IMG/VR virus record: IMGVR_UViG_3300020470_000046
Location: 1 to 41,261 of that record
Origin: a virus
Reading direction: 5' to 3' (one strand)
DNA: 41,261 bases
A model generated the notes under the pieces. That model made no database searches. It was given only the letters and a program-made list of their open reading frames with translations, and had not been told where the DNA came from. Shown piece by piece: positions 1-11,200 of this stretch. Position 1 is the first letter of the stretch, and every line of letters starts with the position of its first letter. Both the position numbers and the translations under genes were made by a program.

Positions 1-423
1 CCTGTCTAGCATTTTGCCAGACTCGCATACGCCCCCACCGAACTCATCGAGAGTTTCGTCAGAAATACCACGGTCATTCCAATATTTATTATTTTTAATT
101 AAATTATTTAAGAATTCATCATTTAGTGTTTTTCTTTGTTTTACCTCTGGCTTTACTACTTTGGTTGTTCTATCTGAACCTTTTGATTGTAGGAACTTTC
201 TGGCATCTTCTATGTTGCAATCTAATGTTAATTTAACTAAATCTTCAAGACTGCCAGATATTCCTTCCTTAAAGTCCTTCCATCTTCCTGTGTCCTTATT
301 AATCGAAAGGATAACGTCGTTATCTGAGTCACGATACAGTGGGCGGGTTCTAAAGTAAGCACCGTAATCTCTTAGGGTGTAACCCAAGTCTCCCAGAACC
401 TGCCTTATGTATTCACTGTTCAT
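1..423 (-). CDS. DNA primase, N-terminal part (cut by window edge)
   Basis: Reading leftward from an ATG at 423, the frame is open for 141 codons to the window edge and has no stop. The first ~65 residues follow the pattern of a DnaG-type CHC2 zinc-ribbon domain (short core 'YFRTRPLYRDSDNDV', then 'RWKDFKEGISGSLEDLVKL'), which in normal primases reads SPFHxEKTPSF...GKGGD. The zinc-binding Cys/His residues are missing; only two isolated cysteines are visible. Its start codon overlaps the helicase stop (ATGA), so the two are probably translationally coupled, as expected for primase and helicase acting together at the phage fork. The catalytic TOPRIM part would lie outside the window. It could instead be a stand-alone primase-like accessory protein; the helicase neighbour favours primase. 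Confidence 0.68.
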   Translation of the reverse strand, partial: MNSEYIRQVLGDLGYTLRDYGAYFRTRPLYRDSDNDVILSINKDTGRWKDFKEGISGSLEDLVKLTLDCNIEDARKFLQSKGSDRTTKVVKPEVKQRKTLNDEFLNNLIKNNKYWNDRGISDETLDEFGGGVCESGKMLDR

Positions 424-1928
424 AATAATTCTCCATCATTGTTATTAAGATCATCAATTTGATACATCTCATTTTCGCGCTCGATAATATGACGTAACGA
501 ACCTTTTTCTTCAACACCAAAGTTTTTTACGTCAAAGTTTATATAGTTAGGAACCCATCTCTGAGACCTGACCTCTCTGCCCCCAAGGTTATCTACCATT
601 GTTCTGCGCATAATATCTTGATGCCCTGCCGCGTCCTTGCCCTGAAACCTCGTCTTGAGCGGTACGAGCTTATGCGTTCCGAACTCTTCTGTATCCATGG
701 CAATTTCATCCTGTACTTTACGCCTAAAAATACCAACAAAACTTGCAAACCATTGGAGACGGTCAGACTGAGCGGCTGTGGATGAATCATCAACAATATT
801 GGAAGCTTTCTTATTGATGTGCTCACCGCTACGGTTCTGCTGCATAGCTGTGATAATTGGTGCGTTAATTTCTTCTGCAATTTTTTTAAGTTTGTCAATT
901 TTTCCGCCGATAGCTTGATACTCGGCCCAATTTGCTCCGACCTTTTCACCCGTGAGCTTGATATAATCGTATGCGATAATACACGGATTACCCCTGCCTA
1001 CTTTAGAATAATACCACCGGCGAATCACAGAGCATACCTCATCAACGTTCATATTGCCGACGGGGTAATGGTAGTAGGATCGCCCCTTCATTTGTTTCCA
1101 AGCCTCTCGTACTTTCTCTATCATTTCTGGATTCTGTCTCCAGTTACCAGTTTGGATATACCATAGGGGAACGCCTGAAACAGCCGAGGCTGTGCGGAAC
1201 TGAATCTCCTCCGTGCTCATTTCGGTATCAAGCACTAACGCTGAGCACCCGTTAATTTCTGCACTTTTGGCGCACATGTCGTTTATCCACGTGGTTTTGC
1301 CTTCGCCGGGGCGAGAGATAATAGAATATATATTCCCGGGCAAGAGTCCACCAAAGAGTCTATTAAATTCTGGATATGGAGTCGTAAACCCGTTTTCCTC
1401 GGACGGATTGTTACCTCGCTCTTCTACTACGTCTTCTAGGGATTCGAAGATGTCAACAGGTTCATGTCCAAAAGAAAAGCTTTCGAGTTTATCTCCATAT
1501 ATTTTATCGCAGTTAGCAATAATTTCGTCAACACCATCATTTAAATTTTCTTCAATATATTTTCGCCCTTCATTAAATGTCCCATGAATTTCGCGGCACA
1601 TTCTAAGTTTGGATAACTCTCTAGCGGAGTCCATTGCCGCCTCTTCAGTTATCTGAGTAAAGAATAAATCCTCTACGTAATCGAAAATATTAATTTCATC
1701 TTTAAAGCTTATACCAAGGTTTTTAATCTTATTAGCGATTAATACTTTATCCACTTTTTCTTGATTAAGAAGTGATTGCTTGACTACTGAATAAATAGTA
1801 GAATGAACATCTTGATAGAAATCTTTTTCGGTTACGAAAGGATCTATGTCTGGAAAAATCTGTGGGTATTGTAATAACCCACCCAACGTATGTTTCTCAA
1901 CTTGATGAGAGAATATCTGTTTAGCCAT
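420..1928 (-). CDS. dnaB: Replicative DNA helicase, DnaB family
   Basis: This 502-residue protein is a hexameric 5'-3' fork helicase of the DnaB/RecA-fold family. The N-terminal DnaB domain (about 10-110) has the usual 'EKHTLGGLLQYP' opening. The C-terminal ATPase domain begins near 180 with 'YPEFNRLFGGLLPGNIY', followed by Walker A RPGEGKTT (206-213) and a Walker B strand 'CIIAYDYIKL' (about 318-327). Length is typical. The ATG at 1928 lies 30 bp after the upstream giant gene's stop and has no Shine-Dalgarno sequence, but a sigma70-like promoter ends 5 bp before it, so it may be made from its own leaderless mRNA. The downstream primase start overlaps its stop. The family assignment is secure. 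Confidence 0.95.
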   Translation of the reverse strand: MAKQIFSHQVEKHTLGGLLQYPQIFPDIDPFVTEKDFYQDVHSTIYSVVKQSLLNQEKVDKVLIANKIKNLGISFKDEINIFDYVEDLFFTQITEEAAMDSARELSKLRMCREIHGTFNEGRKYIEENLNDGVDEIIANCDKIYGDKLESFSFGHEPVDIFESLEDVVEERGNNPSEENGFTTPYPEFNRLFGGLLPGNIYSIISRPGEGKTTWINDMCAKSAEINGCSALVLDTEMSTEEIQFRTASAVSGVPLWYIQTGNWRQNPEMIEKVREAWKQMKGRSYYHYPVGNMNVDEVCSVIRRWYYSKVGRGNPCIIAYDYIKLTGEKVGANWAEYQAIGGKIDKLKKIAEEINAPIITAMQQNRSGEHINKKASNIVDDSSTAAQSDRLQWFASFVGIFRRKVQDEIAMDTEEFGTHKLVPLKTRFQGKDAAGHQDIMRRTMVDNLGGREVRSQRWVPNYINFDVKNFGVEEKGSLRHIIERENEMYQIDDLNNNDGELL

Positions 1929-1933
1929 GAATA

Positions 1934-1962
1934 ACTATCGCATTAATCCGGGCGAAAGTCAA
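1934..1962 (-). promoter_or_regulatory. Sigma70-like promoter of helicase, leaderless geometry
   Basis: Reading leftward: TTGACT (1962-1957), 17 bp, GATAGT (1939-1934), 5 bp, ATG of the helicase. The -35 box overlaps the TGA stop of the giant upstream gene. Transcription would be expected to start at or within a base or two of the ATG. No Shine-Dalgarno sequence lies before the ATG. Confidence 0.6.
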
Positions 1963-4900
1963 GATCTATTAGGTACCTTAGGCGGTTTATTTGTTGCCCA
2001 GTACTTGTTAGTCTTAAATCCTGTTCCCCATGCTTGTCCGTTGGGGCGATCGCACGAATCATATCCGCCACCGGATTGCGCTAAAACGGGCATAGGTTTG
2101 TTTGGGTATTTTCCAAGAGCACCGCCGCAACTTGCAAAACAAACTGCGTTGCCGTGGTTGGCTGCTGGACTACCATTAAGCTGACCAAGTCGTAATCCTC
2201 CTCCCACGCCGTATATGGTGTAAAGGTTAAAGGCATTGCCTTCGGGGGATATGTCTGGAGAGCCAACGACTGCTGTTATTTTATTCATGGCGTTAGCGAA
2301 ACTAACCGGGCATTCTGACGCATTTATTCTGGCAAGCAACTTTTTAAATCTCTCCTGAGAGCCGCCAAGCGTAGGCGCCTTTACTTCGATACCGCCTGTC
2401 GCCATTACTTCATCAATATCATTCAGATCTTTAAGAATCGGATTTTTACTTTTTGCTTGGAAACCGTACCAGTGCCCTTCCAGTTTAGCCTCGCCGCCAT
2501 TTTTTAGCCAATCTAATGGACAGAGGAAGGGTGAACCCATACCACTAGTTACTGCCGATGTACGCTTTCCTAAATGGTTTAACAAGTGGTATCTAAGAGA
2601 CCTTTTCCTTGCTTCCTTGTTTACGTTAAAGGCTGGACCAATATTGCTCCATAAACCGCATATCGCTGCGCCAAAGCTAGGTATAGAGCCCACGATTATT
2701 GGGTGCCACGAATATACATGGCTGGAATAATTAGCTTGACCGACGGTCGTTGTGTTTGTGTCTGCTGCTGTGGGGGAGTGATGCATGGTTCCGAAATCGC
2801 CTGCCGTTGTCCCCTTGGGTACTGCGTTACCGGGTTTAACCCCTGCTGTAGCAGCACTTTCTTCAAACCATAAATTAAAATCAACATCAGAAGACGCAAC
2901 GTAATTCCAGCCTGCTGGACTAGTTATATCTGAACCGTCGTAACTTTTCGTAACATAACTAGCATTAGGGAACGACTTACCCCTATAGCCCGTACCCGTA
3001 TATCCATGTGTAACGTTGCCGGCAGATCCGCTGGGAAAGTCTCTGCCCATTGAAGCTTGCAGGGTAGCAGCTATTTCCATTCTACCTACTTCGATAAACG
3101 CTACTGCATCATTTGCTACATTGCTAAGTAATGCCTTGGCGATCGACACATCCAACGCATTACCTCCAGATCCGGGTCCGCTAACTACGGTATTTTTCAC
3201 TTTCGTAAGAAGGTCTAGAGCTAGGGTTGCCAAGGACATGTTCGCTGCAGTATTCATGTGAGAAAATACTGTCTGCCAGCCCAATAATAATTCACCAATA
3301 GTACTAAAGCCTCCGGAGCCACCCAAGTTAACTGCCGGTAATATAACATCATTATCGGCGTCAATCTCCGAGGCTTCGGATGCCATTGCTGATAGGTCCA
3401 ACACTGTTATAGTTTCTGTCCCACCCCAAGGATCAGTTATAGTTTTAGAAAATTGGGCATTTGCGCTCCTTGACCGCGTAGTGTTCCATAAATAATACTC
3501 AGGGTGAGTTATAACGAAAAGTAAATCTCCTCCCCCTCTTCCCTTGCTGATTTCTTTAAGCATTAACTGTAGGTTTGTATCAATTGTTACTATGTCATCA
3601 TAACCAACCGCTGCGGTGCGGGTGGCATTGGCGTTAATGCGAGAATCCGTCGCACAATAAGTTCGGGTGCCACTGCCGGGTCCACCTCCAGCGTCGGTGC
3701 TAACGAGGGTCCCTGCGCCGCCCTGTGCGTGTAATGCAAAAAAACGATCGTGAGCGTCGTTACCCACTGAACCATCAACCTCGGCCGGTATTGTGCTATC
3801 TGTTCTATATAAATAACCCTCTCGTTTTACTCTATGACTACCTACAACATACCACTGAGGAGATTGGTTGGGAGAAGTCGATAATGTGCTGGTAGCATTT
3901 CTATGCGCAGTCCAATCATTATCATGAGGCTTTGCGTAAACAGCATAATTGGGTGCGGCAGGGTCTGTAGTTTGATACTCGCCGTCTACTAATTTACCTA
4001 CGTCGTATCCTTTTGCTCGACCATCACTATCATAAAGCTCGTAAAGGGGCACTTCTTTACACGTTTCGCTTTTGTAAACAAAATTTAAAGGTATTAATGA
4101 TATGGAATCATAAGCTTGCTGCAAAAATCCGCCCACCTGTGGAAGTTTAGAATAAATATTCTCATACAAATTCCTGTATTTATATTGCTCACAACACAAT
4201 TTATCCCCCGTTACGGCGCCACCGCTTGTTACTCCGAAACTCAATCTACCTGAAAAACTAGGTTGGCAGTCAGATAACATGCAGTATTTAAAGTTATCGT
4301 ACTCCGCGTAATAATCAATTAACCATTTCGTGTAGCTATCATATATTTGTTGACAGGTCGACTTTCCAAGTGATCCCGAACAGCAATTTTTCTTTGTCAA
4401 ATTGAAAAGCTCAATACCTTTATTCTTAACAAGTTCAATAACATTCTGCTTGGCACTCGCGTCCTTCAGCCACTTCCTAATACATTTTTCAACGCAAGCG
4501 GCATCGGGGTTTATTGGTGGGTTGTTAGACGCCCAGAGTTTAGTAAATCCCGCCGGAGCCTCACACTGGCAGCCACCGCCGTCTCTGCCGGCGTCGTGAG
4601 TTCTATCGTCATTCTCGTCTTCAGTGCCCGCTTCTTTACAATAGGTTAAGTTTTTTCCTGCGTGACCCCACGAGTCGTCTTCCCATTTATCTCTATACGC
4701 GCTAACTATTGCGGCGGCTAGCCCGTCTTTAAAGCCCGAGTTATTGAAATCATTATAGGTGCCGTCCCGATTTTCTGCACAATCGGTCATTATTCTATTA
4801 TAAACGTAGTTATCTACGATGTCTAGAATATCGCCAATGTAATCCGGCATATCCGTGTACTTATTAATATCGTGTAATTGAGTGTGTTTGGATCCAACGT

Positions 4901-7900
4901 ACTTCTGAAATTCAACTCTCATGCATGAACAGGGTGGGTTTGCTTGCAGCCACTGAGGCCACAATTCAAGATTTATCATCTCCTTGACTACCTTAGAGCT
5001 TATTGGTCCACCGGGCGTTAATGAACACCTGCAATTCGACATTGACCCGTTCTGGGGAAGAGCTCCGCCAAAACTGCCAGAATTAATTCTCTTAATTGGC
5101 TTATTATCTTTGTAAAGAGTCTTCCCGTCGGGGCTAAGTGAGTAGTTACCGGTCTGAGGTAAGCACATTGGTACACTACCATCTTTAGCCATTGCATTCT
5201 GCACGGCCATTTGCTTGTTAAACATGGCCACCTTCGCTTTGTCTCGAAGCGCTTTGCAATTATCAGCGGCTTGACCGAACGCCATATACGCTCTAAACGA
5301 ACCTGCTCTAGCCAAGTATTGTAATTCGTTTTCTTTGCTGCCAATTTGCCCAAGTAGGGGAACGGCCGCTGCAAGCGTGCCTATTAGTGGGATTTCCCCT
5401 AACCAAGCGTTTCGTCGCTGCTCTAAGTGGTTCCTGAGTTTATCTACTGGCGCTAAATTCCAGCCAATGGGACCAATGAACATCACGCTTTGGAAGCCGC
5501 CTCCAGTACCCCCAAATGAAGATTTTGCGTTAAATGAAAAACTAGCACCAAAACCAATACCAACAGAAGGAACTAAGTTAAATGGAAAACCCATCCACTC
5601 CAATATTCTATTGCTCCAAGTAATTCCACATTGACCATATACCCCTCCATTTACTCCACGGTTAACAATACCTCCGCCCGTGCCTGCTCCTCCAGCGCTA
5701 ATGTTGGCTACCGCATTAGCTTTTAATTTTAAATGACCGCCCCATCTTCCAAAATCGCCCACTCTCTTTTCAAATTTGTAATCAGCCCCGAAAGTGAAAA
5801 CTGGCGCGTTAGGGTCTCCGACCTGAGCTTCCCAGCCCCATTTTACTTGAGCGGTGCCAGCTGGGTTGGTTGTCATTTTGGTCGCGTTACTTAATTTGAG
5901 CTTGCCTTCTGCTAGATTAATATCATACTCAAAGCCTTTTAAAGCGTCGATTGGTGTCGTGCCGGTTCCAGTCTGACCAAACTTACCATGAAAACTATAA
6001 CTCGGTTGAAATCTACCCCCAAGGCTATTTTCGGAGAACGGGCTTGCGTCTACGTTAACTCCAATGCTAGCGTATGCGGTAAACGGTTGCCCGCCAATTT
6101 CTGTTTCTGTTAATTCAATATCATCAGGCTTGTAGGCTATTGCTAGTTCGGGAGCCATAGTGCTACTTATGGGAGTCCAATCCAGTGTGTATTTAACCTT
6201 ATCCCACTTGGGTATTTTTCCTGAAAAGGATAGCACGGGATCGACGTCAAAGGCCCACCCGTCGTTGGGGTCGTAGATTGTGCCAAAATCGCATGTTAAG
6301 CCCCAGCTGTTAGCCTTTTTAATTGAATAACTTGCTGTTATTTTTTGCACAGAAAAAAGACCGTTCTCAAAAGCGTTTTGGCTCGTTTGAAGAACTGCTT
6401 GCTTTTTTCCTCGAACCGCACGATTATTCTCGCCAGTCCATGTCGAAGAGTCTTTAATCTCTTCCCAACTGTAACTTGAGGTACCTCCAGCCGAGCCCAT
6501 ATCTATATTTATTCTTAACTTGTCTTTAAACTTATCATCAGTCCAGTTTTCCAAAAGACCAGTCATGATGTCGCTCCATTGCATGTAAGCTGAACACCCC
6601 ACGTTGAAAGAGCTAGATCCGGCCGCATTGCCCCATTCGTTTACTTTCTCGGTTTTAACTTGTGAGACGTTTAGGGACAGACCCACTTCAAACATTTTGT
6701 TAATGTTTCCTCCACACTTAAGGGACGCTGCTGACCGCATTGTTTTTTCAGCGAAAAGTCTTACGTATTCCGGGTCCCATGCTCTTGTAACGGTATATTC
6801 TACGTCCTCTCCTCCAGCAGCACGGCTTTGAGTTTTGTTTACGTCCATTTCAATTTCTTGTTTCCACCTTTGGAAAAAGTCAAAAGATTGACTGGTCGTA
6901 TTTTGTATATTGTACCAGAATGAAACAGAGTCTATAACTCCGTTGCGATCTGCAGCGTCAGTTTCGAATGTGGTTTTTCCTGACCAGTTATAGCTTGATG
7001 CTCCCCCGGGCAATGAACACTTTTTATCGCGGGTATGTCCTGCACCCTTCATTCTCGTGATTGTTATCTCTTTGGCTTTGCCGCCGCCAGTTACACCAAC
7101 ACCCTCTAGCGATCCTTTAAATCCCGTTATTTCAAATTCACCTATTCCTTCTCCCCATCCAGCTGAAGCCAAGGCGTTAGTGAGAGCGTCTGATATGTGA
7201 TGTTCATCCAATGACTGTAAACCAACGCATGTGCCTTGCTCGCCCGATTCTAGATTTTCTATTTCTGATGGATCGCAAGTATATAAACCGGGCTGACACA
7301 CGCCAAATGGGTTCTGTTTGTTTTCGTCAAAAAAGTATAATTTTTTTAAATTAAATGCTCCGCAGTTATCATTCCAAGTCTCGTCGTGAGTCGTTCCTTC
7401 AAATACAAGCTCGTAACATTCATCGACCCCGAGGTGAGAACTGTCCTCGGTAAGATCTACCGTTAGACAATTTAAATCACATTTTAATATGAATCCAGCT
7501 ACTGGGGCTGACCCTTGCGCGTAGTCGTCAGTATCGACAGCTACATAATTAAATTTGTGTGAGAGGCATACCTTTCCTGCTGTGGGCGTTGTTTCGTTAG
7601 GCTCCGCTTCTCCAATATATGTAGCCTTATTGCTGCCCTTGATTGAGCTACAAGGGTCTTTACTTACATTCCATCTTTCGTCCTGACCTTGCTCTGTACC
7701 CAGAAAGCCCGGTAAAATCTCTACGTTGTTAATGGTGGAATCTGCAATGCAGGGTTTAAGTGAATAGTAGTTTAACTCTTTAACTTCCCAGTTAAGTGAA
7801 AACTCTCGAGTTTCATCATCAATATTATTAACACTAGGTGCTACATTTCCATTTAATACATCCTCCGCGTGTGAGGGATCAGCATAACTCCAGACTTTTA

Positions 7901-8258
7901 ATCTACAAGCTCTATAGTTTCCTCCTGAGTAAGCGTTTGGATTTGGGCAGCTATTAAGCAACATTCCGATTTTAACAGAGTCTTTGTTGGCCTGCATTTT
8001 TAACGATCGGTAGTTGTTCGGGCCCGTACCCGGAAACATCATAAAATTACCTTGAGCAGTTGGCCCCACAAGTTTGGAGCCCGGCACGTTCGCTAATTGA
8101 ATTGAAGCGTTGCCGAAACCTTCCATTGGCGACCCATTAATTGTATCAGGGTCCCACTGTAGGAACTGTATAATGAACCAAAAATCAACGTCATTATCAA
8201 GAAACCTATTTATGTTAACTTGAAAGTGTCCTTGATTGGTTGAGGTTGCAGTTGCCAT
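1959..8258 (-). CDS. Giant 2099-aa protein of unknown function, probable virion protein
   Basis: I do not recognise a family. The protein has no N-terminal signal peptide or obvious membrane anchor (it starts 'MATATSTNQGHFQV'), so it is more likely built into the particle than secreted by the Sec route. Residues ~1-350 are Cys-containing and globular. From ~400 to ~1000 it is rich in long alternating hydrophobic/polar beta-strand segments and Gly-rich turns, as in large beta-structured fibres. From ~1100 to ~1450 it is Cys-rich, with CxC, CC and CxCxC pairs. The ATG has an AGGA ribosome-binding sequence 5 bp upstream, and a GTGTAAAT motif lies just before that. It sits 23 bp downstream of the 1286-aa gene and was probably inherited with it. 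Candidate roles are tail fibre, virion decoration or a large ejected protein; none is proved by sequence. Confidence 0.6.
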   Translation of the reverse strand: MATATSTNQGHFQVNINRFLDNDVDFWFIIQFLQWDPDTINGSPMEGFGNASIQLANVPGSKLVGPTAQGNFMMFPGTGPNNYRSLKMQANKDSVKIGMLLNSCPNPNAYSGGNYRACRLKVWSYADPSHAEDVLNGNVAPSVNNIDDETREFSLNWEVKELNYYSLKPCIADSTINNVEILPGFLGTEQGQDERWNVSKDPCSSIKGSNKATYIGEAEPNETTPTAGKVCLSHKFNYVAVDTDDYAQGSAPVAGFILKCDLNCLTVDLTEDSSHLGVDECYELVFEGTTHDETWNDNCGAFNLKKLYFFDENKQNPFGVCQPGLYTCDPSEIENLESGEQGTCVGLQSLDEHHISDALTNALASAGWGEGIGEFEITGFKGSLEGVGVTGGGKAKEITITRMKGAGHTRDKKCSLPGGASSYNWSGKTTFETDAADRNGVIDSVSFWYNIQNTTSQSFDFFQRWKQEIEMDVNKTQSRAAGGEDVEYTVTRAWDPEYVRLFAEKTMRSAASLKCGGNINKMFEVGLSLNVSQVKTEKVNEWGNAAGSSSFNVGCSAYMQWSDIMTGLLENWTDDKFKDKLRINIDMGSAGGTSSYSWEEIKDSSTWTGENNRAVRGKKQAVLQTSQNAFENGLFSVQKITASYSIKKANSWGLTCDFGTIYDPNDGWAFDVDPVLSFSGKIPKWDKVKYTLDWTPISSTMAPELAIAYKPDDIELTETEIGGQPFTAYASIGVNVDASPFSENSLGGRFQPSYSFHGKFGQTGTGTTPIDALKGFEYDINLAEGKLKLSNATKMTTNPAGTAQVKWGWEAQVGDPNAPVFTFGADYKFEKRVGDFGRWGGHLKLKANAVANISAGGAGTGGGIVNRGVNGGVYGQCGITWSNRILEWMGFPFNLVPSVGIGFGASFSFNAKSSFGGTGGGFQSVMFIGPIGWNLAPVDKLRNHLEQRRNAWLGEIPLIGTLAAAVPLLGQIGSKENELQYLARAGSFRAYMAFGQAADNCKALRDKAKVAMFNKQMAVQNAMAKDGSVPMCLPQTGNYSLSPDGKTLYKDNKPIKRINSGSFGGALPQNGSMSNCRCSLTPGGPISSKVVKEMINLELWPQWLQANPPCSCMRVEFQKYVGSKHTQLHDINKYTDMPDYIGDILDIVDNYVYNRIMTDCAENRDGTYNDFNNSGFKDGLAAAIVSAYRDKWEDDSWGHAGKNLTYCKEAGTEDENDDRTHDAGRDGGGCQCEAPAGFTKLWASNNPPINPDAACVEKCIRKWLKDASAKQNVIELVKNKGIELFNLTKKNCCSGSLGKSTCQQIYDSYTKWLIDYYAEYDNFKYCMLSDCQPSFSGRLSFGVTSGGAVTGDKLCCEQYKYRNLYENIYSKLPQVGGFLQQAYDSISLIPLNFVYKSETCKEVPLYELYDSDGRAKGYDVGKLVDGEYQTTDPAAPNYAVYAKPHDNDWTAHRNATSTLSTSPNQSPQWYVVGSHRVKREGYLYRTDSTIPAEVDGSVGNDAHDRFFALHAQGGAGTLVSTDAGGGPGSGTRTYCATDSRINANATRTAAVGYDDIVTIDTNLQLMLKEISKGRGGGDLLFVITHPEYYLWNTTRSRSANAQFSKTITDPWGGTETITVLDLSAMASEASEIDADNDVILPAVNLGGSGGFSTIGELLLGWQTVFSHMNTAANMSLATLALDLLTKVKNTVVSGPGSGGNALDVSIAKALLSNVANDAVAFIEVGRMEIAATLQASMGRDFPSGSAGNVTHGYTGTGYRGKSFPNASYVTKSYDGSDITSPAGWNYVASSDVDFNLWFEESAATAGVKPGNAVPKGTTAGDFGTMHHSPTAADTNTTTVGQANYSSHVYSWHPIIVGSIPSFGAAICGLWSNIGPAFNVNKEARKRSLRYHLLNHLGKRTSAVTSGMGSPFLCPLDWLKNGGEAKLEGHWYGFQAKSKNPILKDLNDIDEVMATGGIEVKAPTLGGSQERFKKLLARINASECPVSFANAMNKITAVVGSPDISPEGNAFNLYTIYGVGGGLRLGQLNGSPAANHGNAVCFASCGGALGKYPNKPMPVLAQSGGGYDSCDRPNGQAWGTGFKTNKYWATNKPPKVPNRS

Positions 8259-8268
8259 ATATATCCTA

Positions 8269-8276
8269 ATTTACAC
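8269..8276 (-). promoter_or_regulatory. GTGTAAAT motif before the 2099-aa gene
   Basis: GTGTAAAT reads leftward in the 23-bp gap between the two giant genes and ends 10 bp before the ATG at 8258. An AGGA sequence lies between motif and start. It is one of five exact copies in the window, all just upstream of start codons. It is a candidate late promoter element. A weak sigma70-like alternative (TTGGTT, N17, TAGGAT) overlaps it. Confidence 0.45.
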
Positions 8277-8281
8277 CTTAT

Positions 8282-11200
8282 TTAAAACCAATTCCATCCG
8301 TTTTGGAATTGTTGTAGCCACGCTTGACATGCGGCATCGCACTGTGTTGCTTCTATAGATGGCTCGTGGGGAACTCCAAAATCTTCAGCAACCTCTATGG
8401 TGAACTGAACTGTCGTCTTGGTTGCTCCCGCTTGATTAAATGCGGGCTCTGTTCCATTTCCATAATCTCTATTAATTACAGTAAACTCGTGCTCCATGGT
8501 ATAAAAGCCCCCGGCACTACCCTCACTCTTAGAAACGTCATTAAACATTTCGTACAGGTTCCAATGGAGGCTACCTTCGTGCATGAGACCCCCTCCGGCT
8601 CCACCAAGTCTACTGCAGTCCTCGCAACCTCCGTCCTGAACGGGCCATGGGCTGGGGCTAGCTATTCGTGCGTGATTCATATTCGTGAAGGAATTCTTGG
8701 TGCCTATACTGCTCATATCTAAATAATCGCACTTGTTTCCGGCAGAACATTTCACAATTGCTGAACCTATTGATCCGGCGTCCGAAGACCTATATATTTT
8801 TGCCGTCCAGTTTGAGACCCATAAAGCGCCAATTCCATTATTAAGCATACTTAACGTATATTTCAATTTCTGATTATCCTTCGATCCTACCGCGTTGCCG
8901 TCAGCGTCCATAATTTCCGAACGCTTTCTAATTGTATACTTTTTAACCTCTTCGGTATCAAGCTGACTTGGGAAAGTCCCCCCACTATTTGAACCGTCAT
9001 CAACCTTCAACTCAATGGTCCAAGAGTATTTACGGTCAGTGGTCCATTTATTTACGTTTTTAAATGTTTCAATCGCTTCACATGTTATAGGTTTGGTTTT
9101 GCCGGTTCCGTCAGACTGCGTTAACTTAACTGCTGGTGCCGAACTCGCATCAAAAGTATTTACAATTTTGCTGCCCAGTTGCATGCGCCACCCCAGCTTT
9201 TCCATTATTACATCATTGGTTGTAGGAAGTATACCTAATTCACTTATGGAGTCATGTTCGTACTCCATGTGTTGCCCGTTAACTCCTCCGTATCCGCCTG
9301 AAACTATGTTTTCTTCGTTTTTTGGGTCCGTGTCTGATCCTATGAAGTTTCTAGTACACCTCCAGCTTGGGTAAATTGAGTGATCATTTACCTCTAGCGA
9401 ACTTTGGCCTCTGCTACTTTTCGCTGTCAGCGGTGTTATGTCTACTTTTTTGCTGTCTGTACCATCAAGATAACACTCGGACTTGAAGGAAGCTTTGAAT
9501 TTATACTTGTTAAAATCATCCGCTGTGTTATTTTTATTGCTTAGAGTTACTTGGTACGTGCCCGCTCCTGTAGTTTCTGTGTCTTGACTTTTTTCTGAGT
9601 CACCATATTTTAATGTGGATTTTGCACAATCGACAGGGTGATCTAGGGCTGTCCAGCCTTTTTTAGCTACTTCTACGCCGCCGACTGTAATTGTTAAATT
9701 GGGTTTTGCCGCATCTGTACCCGAACATACAACACAACTAGCTACGTGTCCTGAAGCGTCAGCGAAATCAGCGGACGAAGAACGAACGGTAGTGTACGAA
9801 TCAAAAATGTCCGTAAACCATCGCTGAATCATGGTGCCTATTTCCGACCCCCCGACATTAAAGTCGCCCTGTTGAAAGTTGGCGTGTCCACCGCCGCCGT
9901 CTTCCAGCCAGTGTTTCTGGAAGGCTTGATAGTTTCCATCACATTTTGCCAAGCGCGCAGACGCACTGTCACCAGCGAGACTTTGCATAAATACTAACAC
10001 CATTCCGGGGGTCGGCTGCCCAGCGTTTGGGCCTTCTCCGCGGGCCGCTTCAGCATATAGGGACAAATCTATAAAAGCTATACCCTTGGTGCCGCTGCCG
10101 GAATAAAAGTCACTTCTCCAGTCTTCTGCTGGATTAGTTTTGTGAGTCCAGAAGCAATCACCCTCGGAGGATCCGCTATCATCCACGTTCAGTTGGTTAA
10201 AAGAAAACGCTGACGAGCCCCCCGAGGAGTGCGCGTTCCATTGTCTCCAAGCGTCTTGACTAGTTAAACCTACCATAAAGTTGTCCGGTAAGCGGATAGT
10301 CTTATTCTTATCCCACTCGGTCGACTGAACGGCTGCACAATTAGGTAATTGACCAAGCACGGCAAATTCCGGAGTGTTAGCTACCGTTACTGTCGCTGTA
10401 AATGTTGCCGTTTCACTTCCAGTTCCGGTAAGTGTTTCTGTGGGTGTAAGTGTGCCGGTTTCTGTCGCGGTGAAAGTCTCGGTATCTGTAAGCTGATCCG
10501 TAACTGTGGCAGTACTAGTAAACGTACTTGTAAATGTCGGTGAGAAACTTGACGTTTCCGTGCCGGTTAACGTCACTGTTGCCGTGTCTGTCGCGGTAAA
10601 AGTTGGCGTAACTTCTGTAGCTGTTACTGTTGCCGTTAAGGTTTCTGTGCCGGTTGTAGTCTCCGTCCATGTTGGGTCAAAAGAATGAGTCGCTGTATAT
10701 GTAGCCGTACTTGTTGGGCAAAATTCACCGCAAGCTTGCTGGGCGCCACTAAGGCTCTTCGCGTATTTTGTGTTCGAATAAGTATCTCCACTACCCCATA
10801 AATAATCTGCCTGAGTCCAAGGTCCCGTGACGCTATCGCCATACAACCATGGGTCACAGGTGGCGACGTTGGATGACGCAGTTTCAAATACTAAATAGCA
10901 CTCTCCGTCAATTTTTACGGGTACAACATAATCTCTATTTACGCCGGAGCAGCCAGTCGAACCGCCGGTCCAACCAAGAACATTATTTACTTTATCATGA
11001 ATGGCTGCTCTAAGAGTGGCGTTCTGCACAATTGGAATGAATAGCTTATACTCAGTCAAGCCGCTGAGGCTCGATGCTGTCGCAACTTCAGAACACCTCC
11101 ATGCTTTAGCGCTTGCAGCAAAAGACAATGTCTGAGTTGCTGTATAGCTTGCCGTTCCTGAAGCTGTTTCTGTAGCGGTTTCTGTTGTCGTTTCTGTCGC

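Noticed and set aside
14-358. Rightward 114-codon open frame at the left edge
   Set aside because: It is the antisense of the primase gene, which has family-like sequence and is coupled to helicase. The rightward product has no recognisable features.
2218-2224. Further GTGTAAA sites (near 2218, 4055, 21243 and 41029)
   Set aside because: These lack the eighth base (GTGTAAAG or GTGTAAAA) and lie inside coding sequence. They were not counted as motif copies.
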